Assembly: GCF_005844325.1 (NCBI RefSeq)
Contig: NZ_SPFY01000016.1
Location: forward strand, 1-32,264
DNA from: Collinsella aerofaciens
Lineage (GTDB): Bacteria > Actinomycetota > Coriobacteriia > Coriobacteriales > Coriobacteriaceae
Direction: 5' to 3'
Length of the DNA: 32,264 bases
The translations under genes were made by a program, and so were the position numbers. Positions within the stretch are counted from its first letter, which is position 1. Each line of letters starts with the position of its first letter. This document shows, one piece after another, positions 1-4,854 of the stretch. A model generated the notes under the pieces. That model searched no databases and was not told the origin of the DNA. It saw nothing but the letters and a program-made list of their open reading frames with translations.

Positions 1-398
1 TCAGGGAGGCGGGGCTGTCCCTCCCGGAATCGTCCAAATAGGTGTTGCCAATCCATGCCGAAGACCACGAGGTTCGAGAGCGTGCAGAGCGCGAGGCACC
101 AGAGCGCCTTGGCCCACCAGGCGCGCCCGAGCGGGAAGCCCAGGCCTAGAAGCCCCCGCATCCGCGTGCGCGCGTCCGCCCGCGCGACGCACGCCACCAC
201 GAGCGAGAGAGCCACGGGCAGGAAGAGCGCGTACCAGTAGTTCCACGCGCTGAAGATCTGCACGCCCCGGTAGGGCATCGCGCCGAGCAGCGGCATCGGC
301 AGCGCCATGAGCACGGCCAGGCGAACCGGTGCCGCGTGGCGCGACTTCAGGGCCTCAGCGCGCAGGCCCGCGAGCAGGCCGCCTTTCTCGCCCGTCAT
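1..398 (-). CDS. ABC transporter permease, lantibiotic-immunity type (partial)
   Basis: The minus-strand frame starts at ATG 398-396, overlapping the stop of the upstream ATPase gene in an ATGA arrangement, and stays open to the window edge, giving about 132 residues. The visible part has a short basic N-terminus, a hydrophobic segment (RLAVLMALPMPLLGAM), the block FSAWNYWYALFLPVALSLVV, a basic loop, then LGRAWWAKALWCLALCTLSN. The WNYWY...LP...L pattern followed by a basic loop and LxRxWWAK matches permeases of the LanE/LanG and BcrB kind. These form a membrane channel with an ATPase and expel lantibiotics or bacitracin-like peptides. The last visible residues (after VVFGMDW) become polar, unlike the hydrophobic continuation expected, so the gene may be disrupted near the edge. 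Family call fairly sure, substrate unknown. Confidence 0.75.
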   Translation of the reverse strand, partial: MTGEKGGLLAGLRAEALKSRHAAPVRLAVLMALPMPLLGAMPYRGVQIFSAWNYWYALFLPVALSLVVACVARADARTRMRGLLGLGFPLGRAWWAKALWCLALCTLSNLVVFGMDWQHLFGRFREGQPRLP

Positions 399-1123
399 GC
401 CGCCACCTCCCCGCGCGCTCGTCGCCCCTCCCGGCAGACGCTCATGAAGAGTTCCTCGAGGTCCTGCCCGGGTCGAAGCGCATCCTCGTAGGCGAGGCGC
501 CCCCCGTAGATGATGCCGATGGTGTCCGCCATCTGCTGCACCTCGGAGAGGATATGGCTCGAGACGATCACCGTCGTGCCCGCCGCCGCGAAGCCGCGGA
601 TCTGGTCGCGCAGCTCCTCGATGCCGATGGGGTCGAGGCCGTTGGTGGGCTCGTCGAGCACGAGCAGGCGTGGCCGGGCGATCAGCGCCAGCGCGAGCCC
701 CAGGCGCTGCCGCATGCCCATCGAGAAGCGCCCGGCGCGCTTCTTCCCAGTGTCCGCGAGGTCCACGGCGGCGAGCACCTCATCTATGCGGCTCTCGGGA
801 AGGCCCAGCAGCGTGGTGCGCACGCGCAGGTTCTCGCGCGCGGTGAGGTTGGGGTAGAGCGGCGCCTCCTCGATGAGGCTGCCGATTGCGTAGAGGTCCT
901 CGCGGCGCCAGGCGTGCCCGGCAAAGAGGATCTCCCCGGCCGTCGGCCGCAGCATTCCGCAGATCATCTTGAGCGTTGTCGACTTGCCGGCTCCGTTGGG
1001 ACCGAGCAGCCCGTACACCTCGCCCTCGCGGATATGAAGGCTCACGTCGGCCACGGCGTCCTGCGCCTGGTCGCCGCGGCCGAAGCGCTTGGTGAGCCCA
1101 CGTGTCTCGAGCATGTAACCCAT
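395..1123 (-). CDS. ABC transporter ATP-binding protein, lantibiotic/bacitracin protection type
   Basis: 242 residues, a complete ABC ATPase. Walker A is GPNGAGKST at about residues 41-49, the signature is SMGMRQR near residue 135, Walker B is LLVLDEPTNGLDP, and the switch histidine lies in SSHILSE. The SMGMRQR signature and the short size are usual for ATPases of lantibiotic self-protection and bacitracin-efflux transporters. The start at 1123 is preceded by AGAGAAAGG at good spacing. The in-frame Met4 (MLETRGL) is an alternative start. The stop overlaps the permease start, so the two are translationally coupled. A truncated tetR lies divergently upstream with a 12-bp palindrome between them, suggesting the pair was once under TetR control. 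Confidence 0.92.
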   Translation of the reverse strand: MGYMLETRGLTKRFGRGDQAQDAVADVSLHIREGEVYGLLGPNGAGKSTTLKMICGMLRPTAGEILFAGHAWRREDLYAIGSLIEEAPLYPNLTARENLRVRTTLLGLPESRIDEVLAAVDLADTGKKRAGRFSMGMRQRLGLALALIARPRLLVLDEPTNGLDPIGIEELRDQIRGFAAAGTTVIVSSHILSEVQQMADTIGIIYGGRLAYEDALRPGQDLEELFMSVCREGRRARGEVAA

Positions 1124-1144
1124 GGGTTTATCCTTTCTCTTCCG

Positions 1145-1177
1145 GGCGCGCGGGCCGAGCCACCGTGCCCGCGCGCC
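1145..1177. repeat. GC-rich inverted repeat in ABC gene leader
   Basis: GGCGCGCGGGC (1145-1155) pairs perfectly with GCCCGCGCGCC (1167-1177) around an 11-nt loop. It lies just upstream of the ABC ATPase ribosome binding site on the minus strand, so it would form a strong 5' leader hairpin. There is no following T run, so it is not a classical terminator for either strand. Confidence 0.6.
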
Positions 1178-1289
1178 TTACCTTTCGGGTTCACCATCCA
1201 TGATGGGGCGCGTTTCTAACGAAGCCGTAACGGCCGTTGGGCTCTTTTGGCGCCAGCCCTTCTCGACCCGTACGCCACTCATGGTATGT

Positions 1290-1301
1290 TTATCGCGATA
1301 A
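1290..1301. promoter_or_regulatory. Candidate TetR operator, 12-bp palindrome
   Basis: TTATCGCGATAA is a perfect 12-bp palindrome lying between the minus-strand ABC genes and the plus-strand tetR stub, 18 bp before the stub's start codon. A palindrome in the divergent intergenic region is the usual place for a TetR operator, so the site probably bound the protein once encoded by the truncated gene. Function is inferred from position. Confidence 0.5.
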
Positions 1302-1318
1302 CAAGGACGGAGGTGCCC

Positions 1319-1420
1319 GTGGCACGCAATAAGTACCTGGAGGAGACGGTCGAGAAGATTCTCGACGTTGCCGAGCGGCTCTTCGTGGAGCGCGGCTACG
1401 AGCACACCACGATGATCTGA
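1319..1420 (+). pseudogene. TetR-family regulator, N-terminal stub
   Basis: GTG 1319-1321, preceded by GGAGG, opens a 33-codon frame encoding MARNKYLEETVEKILDVAER and then LFVERGYEHTTM before TGA 1418-1420. This is the first helix and start of the helix-turn-helix of a TetR regulator (pattern ILDVAERLFVERGYEHTTM). About 150 residues are missing. The sequence switches directly into an hsdS fragment in another frame. The stub sits divergent to the ABC immunity genes, the classic place for their repressor. The product cannot bind ligand or dimerise, so the gene is dead. Confidence 0.8.
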
Positions 1421-1601
1421 AGAGCAATACGCTAAATCGAAAAAGGCAATCGAAGCCGCGCCTGTGGACTTATCGAGGGTCGAGATTCCCGCCCCATCCA
1501 TCGGCACCCAGCAGAAGGTCGTCGACATCCTCGACCGCTTCGGCACCCTAACGAAATCGCTCACCGACGGTAGGATAAACCCCCATGAATATATGAATTG
1601 A
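1419..1601 (+). pseudogene. hsdS: Type I restriction specificity subunit (HsdS), C-terminal fragment
   Basis: An open frame of 60 codons from 1419 to TGA 1599-1601 has no start codon of its own. It encodes EEQYAKSKKAIEAAPVDLSR followed by VEIPAPSIGTQQKVVDILDR and FGTLTKSLTDG. The pattern I-P-x-P-x(4)-Q-x(2)-V-x(2)-L-D-x-F-x(2)-L-x(2)-S is the hallmark of the conserved region after a target-recognition domain in HsdS. The usual continuation (PAEI..R.KQYEYYR) is lost: after LTDGR it runs off as INPHEYMN and stops. No hsdM or hsdR lies nearby, so this is a scrap left by recombination or transposition. Confidence 0.75.
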
Positions 1602-1680
1602 CCTGCTGACTCCAATGAAGATTGGAGGGTAACTGCCAGGGGTGACGGCCCGGCGAGTGTTATTTTGCGAGCTATGCGCA

Positions 1681-1831
1681 TTGAAAGCGACCTTTCGTGG
1701 TATAAACTACTTGCCGGAAGCCGCGGCTTTCAGGGTACGGCTTACGTGTACGTTTAACCTCCGTGGGCGACGGGGTGCCGCAAGGCGTAGAATATCGCCC
1801 ACCTGTAGGGGCCTGCAGCGATGCGGGCCCC
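1681..1831 (+). ncRNA. Candidate type III antitoxin RNA region with terminator-like stem
   Basis: Between the hsdS scrap and the ToxN-like toxin lies about 250 bp without a gene. It has a plausible promoter (TTGAAA 1681-1686, then TAAACT 1703-1708 at 16 bp), a structured stretch including the perfect 8-bp stem GTGGGCGA/TCGCCCAC (1763-1770 with 1795-1802), and a GC-rich hairpin (1808-1816 with 1823-1831) just before the toxin's ribosome binding site. Type III systems place a repeat-bearing RNA antitoxin and a partial terminator exactly here. I cannot see clean tandem repeats, which such RNAs normally have, so the call is tentative. Confidence 0.4.
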
Positions 1832-1855
1832 GCTTCGTATGAGGGGGCGTAACCG

Positions 1856-2304
1856 ATGAAGATCGTATCCATCTCCCAGGACTTCTTCGACCTCGTCGAT
1901 GGCGACCGTGAGCTCATGCTTAAGCGCGACCGCCCCTGCATCGCGGTGGCGAGGCTGCGTTTCCGAGGAAAGCGCAGGAACTTCGCCGTGCCGCTGCGCT
2001 CCAACATCGCCCCAATGTGCTCAAAGACCAGTACTTCGCGCTGCCGCCCCGCCCCGCGACGCGCCCCGGCTGCCGCCACGGCATCCACCACATCAAGATG
2101 TTCCCCATAACCAAGGCCTACCAGCGCCGCTTCAGGACCGAGGGCTCGGCTTACTACGAGACACTCCAGCGCATCATCGATGGCAACACCAAGCGCATTG
2201 TCTCCGAATGCCAGGCGTACCTCGACCGCTACGAGCGCGAGGGAAGGCCTCGCTTTGCCGTCGGCATCGACCGCATCGTGGGGCTGCTGGAGGGCGAGAA
2301 GTAG
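1856..2304 (+). pseudogene. Type III toxin-antitoxin endoribonuclease (ToxN/AbiQ/TenpN-like), frameshifted
   Basis: ATG 1856, preceded by GAGGGGGC, starts MKIVSISQDFFDLVDGDREL and reads AVPLRSNIAP; the frame is then lost. One base later the next frame continues VLKDQYFALPPRPATRPG, HGIHHIKMFPITKAYQRRF and IVSECQAYLDRYER to TAG at 2304. Restoring one C in the run at 2009-2013 gives a continuous 149-residue protein reading NIAPNVLKDQYF. The VxRLxxRGxxxxFAVPLRSN core, the HHIKMFPI stretch and the C-terminal ECQxYLxRY helix fit the ToxN/AbiQ/TenpN family, whose members cut RNA and are held inactive by an RNA antitoxin. No cognate antitoxin repeats are obvious. As read, the gene is broken; a sequencing error in the C run or phase variation is possible. 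Confidence 0.7.
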
Positions 2305-2328
2305 GGCACCTCGGCTCAGTCTCGAGCC

Positions 2329-2351
2329 ATGCGGAGTCGCTCCGCATTTTT
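2329..2351 (+). terminator. Rho-independent terminator after the toxin gene
   Basis: ATGCGGAG (2329-2336) and CTCCGCAT (2340-2347) form a perfect 8-bp stem with a 3-nt loop, followed by TTTT. It lies 25 bp after the toxin stop codon. Confidence 0.8.
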
Positions 2352-2512
2352 GAACGCCGCGTGTGCGTCCCAAATACTTGAGAAGCAAACTGCGAAGTGC
2401 AGTGGCGCGCCCGTGCCCGTGCATAGTCGTCACCATCGGCGTCTACGCGGCGTCGGCTTCAAGTGGAACTGGCGCCGCTGCTGTATATGGTTTGCCTTGC
2501 TGCAAATGGCGA
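2352..2512. other. Non-coding gap between two convergent genes
   Basis: I see no gene here. It contains a weak minus-strand hairpin (ACTGC/GCAGT, about 2388-2402) that could end the yjdF-family transcript. Confidence 0.4.
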
Positions 2513-2932
2513 TCAATGCCCGCGATGCTTCTGTTTGCGCTTCAGCTCTCGCTGCTCGAAGCGCGCCTCCGCCTCATCCGCGCGACGCTGGCTTCTTGCT
2601 TGGGCCGACTCCCGCTTCATCGCTTCCCGCTGTGCCGCGAGCGCCTGTTGTGCCTTGGTGCTCACCGCGGGCCGTTTAAGGGCTTTCGCTACCTCGCGAG
2701 CGCGCCGCTTGGGGTTCTTCGCGGGCTTGCTTGTTTCAGTGGCCTTGTCGCCGAAGAACGAGAGCTTCTCCCATTCGCTTGTAACGAATCGCAGGATCTC
2801 CTCATCGGACGGCTCCGCGCCGAAGACGATGCGGGCGACGCCGTACTTTCCGCCCTCGACGTGCTCCGCCAGCCCGACCCAGAATTGACCGTCGTGATAT
2901 ACGGTCAGGGTGGACGACACGCTGATCTGCAT
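2513..2932 (-). CDS. yjdF: YjdF-family (DUF2992) protein
   Basis: 139 residues from ATG 2932, chosen because AAGGAGG lies 8 nt upstream and because family similarity begins there; the frame is open further upstream but that part is leader. The N-terminal half reads LTVYHDGQFWVGLAEHVEGG, then GVARIVFGAEPSDEEILRFV, the diagnostic DUF2992 core. The C-terminal half is a basic, Ala/Arg/Glu-rich helix (KNPKRRAREVAKALKRP, STKAQQALAAQREAMKRE) ending in KHRGH, as in other members. The biochemical role of the family is unknown. In Firmicutes it is often controlled by the yjdF azaaromatic-sensing riboswitch and is thought to respond to toxic aromatic compounds. A structured leader of about 120 nt precedes this copy. 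Confidence 0.92.
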   Translation of the reverse strand: MQISVSSTLTVYHDGQFWVGLAEHVEGGKYGVARIVFGAEPSDEEILRFVTSEWEKLSFFGDKATETSKPAKNPKRRAREVAKALKRPAVSTKAQQALAAQREAMKRESAQARSQRRADEAEARFEQRELKRKQKHRGH

Positions 2933-2952
2933 GGCTGGTTCCTCCTTTATGT

Positions 2953-3053
2953 AGATGACCATGCAGAGAAGGGACAACCAAGGAGGCAGGTTACTGATGC
3001 GGACTCCCGCACGCCCACGACTACCCGACGGGGACTGTGTTTTCATCTCTGAT
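2953..3053 (-). ncRNA. Candidate yjdF-type riboswitch leader
   Basis: The minus-strand leader of the yjdF-family gene starts after an extended -10 (TGCTACAAT, its TACAAT at 3065-3060). It contains GAGATGAAAACA followed by CCCGTCGGG, a GTGCGGGAGTCCGCAT hairpin and CC-rich segments able to pair with GG runs before the AAGGAGG site. The arrangement (unpaired GATGAAAAC, compact hairpins, then the yjdF start) resembles the yjdF RNA motif. I judged this by eye and by the downstream gene, without a covariance search. Confidence 0.5.
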
Positions 3054-3144
3054 GCCCGCATTGTAGCACGCGCGGATGCGCCCTTCATCGCTGCCGACAT
3101 GACGTGGCTGGGATTCGTTCCTCGACACATCCTTTTGTATATTG

Positions 3145-3195
3145 CCTTCCCGGTTTCGAAACTTTAAATCAATTCGAGTTTCGAAACCGGGAAGG
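3145..3195. repeat. 19-bp perfect inverted repeat upstream of an AAA-ATPase remnant
   Basis: CCTTCCCGGTTTCGAAACT (3145-3163) is exactly inverted at 3177-3195 with a 13-nt AT-rich centre. Each arm also contains the palindrome GTTTCGAAAC. The right arm runs into the ribosome binding site AAGGAG of the remnant at 3203. It looks like an operator, or the leader of the lost gene, rather than a terminator. Confidence 0.75.
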
Positions 3196-3202
3196 AGAGC
3201 GT

Positions 3203-3399
3203 ATGTGAGAGGCGATATGAGCATCAACTTGATGCTTGAGGGGGAGCTCGCGTCGCTTCTGCCCATCGGGGACGTGTTCCCGAAGGTCCTCATCTCCCGC
3301 ATAGGGCATGAGACCTGTACCCGGGAAGGCGTACTCGTGCTGGACCTCGCGCGGTGCTGCTCGGTGAGCAGGGGTTCTGAACACTGCGTAGGGATATAG
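3203..3399 (+). pseudogene. Possible AAA ATPase (AAA_14/DUF4143 type) remnant
   Basis: AAGGAG precedes ATG 3203, which is followed at once by TGA. The in-frame reading from GTG 3205 gives VRGDMSINLMLEGELASLLP, then IGDVFPKVLISRIGHETCTR and EGVLVLDLARCCSV, ending at TAG 3397-3399. The pattern I-x-D-x-[FY]-P-K-x-[LV]-I-x(8)-x-EG[VI]-x-[VI]-x-[DN] resembles the C-terminal end of P-loop ATPases with a DUF4143 tail. The promoter-proximal region and C-terminus would then be joined by a large deletion that removed the P-loop. I recognise this only by pattern; it could also be an unrelated chance frame. Confidence 0.4.
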
Positions 3400-3544
3400 C
3401 GCGACAGGGGGTGCAGCACCGTTTGCGCCTTGTCTAGAGAGCACGAACGAGAGATGTGGTCTGCGGACGACTGAATAGCTTCATCTGTTTTGGTTACAAC
3501 GAAATGTGTGCCGCGCGCCTGCGGCATGAAGGAGGGAGATTTCT

Positions 3545-4075
3545 ATGAATATCGTTGTATTGAGTGGTAGCCCGCGCAAGGGTGCCAATACCGACACCAT
3601 GGTCGAGGCCTTTGCCGAGACCGCGCGCGAGGCCGGCCATACGGTCGAGGTCATCCGCGTTGCCGGCAAAAAGATTGCTGGTTGTCTGGGATGCCAGTAC
3701 TGCTTTACCCATGAGGGCACCTGTGTGCAGAAGGATGACATGGCCGACGTGATCGAGCCGCTGAAAGACGCAGACATGGTCGTCTTTGCCTCGCCTATCT
3801 ACTGGTTCGATATCACCGCGCAGGAGAAGGCCGCCATCGACCGCCTGTACGCCTTCGGTGCTACGGGCTTCCCGTTCACCAAGACGGCCCTTTTGCTCGA
3901 TAGCCATAGCGAGGGCGTCTATGATGCGGCGATCGCTATGTATAAGTCAACCTGCGCGTACTGCAAGTGGGAGGATCAGGGCATTGTCACCATCAGCGGT
4001 ATGACCGAGCGCGACAGCATGGTATCGTCGCCCAAGTTGAAAGAGGTGCGAGAGCTCGCTCGCAAGCTCGCCTAA
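3545..4075 (+). CDS. Flavodoxin-like NAD(P)H-dependent FMN reductase family protein
   Basis: 176 residues, start fixed by GGAGGG 8 nt upstream. The N-terminus MNIVVLSGSPRKGANTDTMV is the flavin-phosphate loop of the NADPH-dependent FMN reductase/iron-sulfur flavoprotein superfamily (SGSPRKGxNT). GCLGCQYC at about residues 45-52 is the Cys-rich segment typical of the iron-sulfur-flavoprotein-like branch. VVFASPIYWFDITAQEKAAI binds flavin and shapes the dimer face. A C-terminal CAYCKWED adds more cysteines. It is probably a cytoplasmic flavoprotein reducing quinones, azo or nitro compounds, or acting as an electron carrier; the substrate cannot be told. It stands alone among decayed genes and is fully intact. 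Confidence 0.9.
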   Translation: MNIVVLSGSPRKGANTDTMVEAFAETAREAGHTVEVIRVAGKKIAGCLGCQYCFTHEGTCVQKDDMADVIEPLKDADMVVFASPIYWFDITAQEKAAIDRLYAFGATGFPFTKTALLLDSHSEGVYDAAIAMYKSTCAYCKWEDQGIVTISGMTERDSMVSSPKLKEVRELARKLA

Positions 4076-4088
4076 GGACAAGAGGGGC

Positions 4089-4153
4089 GCATGGCAATCA
4101 GCACTAGCGGAAATGCTTGCTGCCCTTACCAGGAGGAATGCTGATTGCCATGC
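4089..4153. repeat. 15-bp inverted repeat downstream of the flavoprotein gene
   Basis: GCATGGCAATCAGCA (4089-4103) is exactly inverted at 4139-4153, with a 35-nt centre. It could form a long-loop hairpin in the flavoprotein transcript, but no T run follows. The rest of the gap 4076-4183 holds nothing else I recognise. Confidence 0.7.
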
Positions 4154-4183
4154 AACGATGCTCCCGCGGACAATTCCGGTGTG

Positions 4184-4651
4184 CTAAAACGCCTTCTCGT
4201 TCAAGAATTCTCTGAACGCGGGGATGTCGAAGCCGACGAGGCCACGCCCACGTTCCCCGATAACGCCGTCCTCGAGGAGGCGGCGTTTGTATTGGCTTGC
4301 GTAGTTGCTGGCGACGCCCATGCGTTTGGCTATCTCCGAGATCCTGCTGGGGCCAGAATCGGGCAGCATCGCGAGCAAAAACTCAATGTCTTTATCGGAA
4401 AGCTCTCGATAGGTCGTTTCGAGAGAAGCCCGATGCCATGCTTCTCGAGTTGCCTGAAGATGCCATTCATGCACGTGCGCCAGTTGCCCTGGGCTTCTTG
4501 AACATATGTCCAATCGATGCCCACTGGACCAATTTGAACGCCGTTCATGCGCGCGTGAGACTGTGAAAGGTAGCTATCTGCCGCTTCTTTGGTTCGCTCG
4601 ATAATATCTTCGAGCATGCCTGGCATGGCGGAGCCATTTGCTGTACTCCAT
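4184..4651 (-). pseudogene. AAA family ATPase remnant with internal deletions
   Basis: ATG 4651 with GGAG just upstream starts MEYSKWLRHAR, which soon leaves frame. Another frame then gives PGMLEDIIERTKEAADSYLS and NWRTCMNGIFRQLEKHGIGL, matching the segment after the P-loop of a family of AAA ATPases common in Actinobacteria. At about 4430 the reading jumps by frameshift to ASLETTYRELSDKDIEFLLA, then GPSRISEIAKRMGVASNYAS and QYKRRLLEDGVIGERGRGLV, the winged-helix C-terminus of the same family. The Walker A and B parts are absent. So promoter, start, a middle piece and the tail survive while two long internal stretches are gone. Confidence is high that it is broken, good on family. Confidence 0.75.
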
Positions 4652-4660
4652 GGTGGCTCC

Positions 4661-4716
4661 TTTGCAAGTTTTGCTAATTTTTGCAACTTTTGCTAACTTT
4701 TGCGAGTTTTGCTAAC
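4661..4716. repeat. Six-copy TTTTGC repeat array in an ATPase promoter
   Basis: Six units of the form TTTTGCnAn(n) follow one another with a 9-10 bp period, alternating TTTGCAAG-like and TTTTGCTAA-like versions. On the minus strand they read GCAAAA..TTAGCAAAA and end directly at the GGAG ribosome binding site of the broken AAA ATPase. The helical-turn spacing suggests a cooperative operator or a curved promoter tract rather than microsatellite drift. Confidence 0.7.
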
Positions 4717-4778
4717 GGCTTAGGACGGTGCGGGAAGCCCCCGTATCGTCGACATTTCCGAGGATGACCTCCGCAACG

Positions 4779-4821
4779 AGCGGGGCCCGGGGCGCGATAT
4801 TGCTGCGCTCCGGGCCCCGCT
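4779..4821 (-). terminator. Strong GC hairpin downstream of the parC-like gene
   Basis: A 17-bp stem (4779-4795 with 4805-4821, a single mismatch) around a 9-nt loop lies 34 bp after the topoisomerase stop codon. It lacks a clear U tract on the minus strand. It is probably a terminator or transcript-stabilising hairpin for the parE-parC operon. Confidence 0.6.
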
Positions 4822-4854
4822 GCTTTGTAAAACTATGGCGGTTCTGCCGTCGTC

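Noticed and set aside
329-1219. Long open frame on the plus strand opposite the ABC ATPase
   Set aside because: It mirrors the codon structure of a clearly real ATPase gene and has no recognisable domain; an antisense shadow in GC-rich DNA.
1178-1681. 167-codon minus-strand frame over the tetR/hsdS scraps
   Set aside because: No family features, and it crosses two recognisable plus-strand gene fragments.
4138-4215. Short frame after AGGAGG downstream of the flavoprotein gene
   Set aside because: Spacing of the start is poor, the frame overlaps an inverted repeat and a pseudogene, and the peptide has no features.
4661-4716. TTTTGC array considered as a CRISPR remnant
   Set aside because: Units are 9-10 bp without spacers and sit in a promoter; not a CRISPR array.
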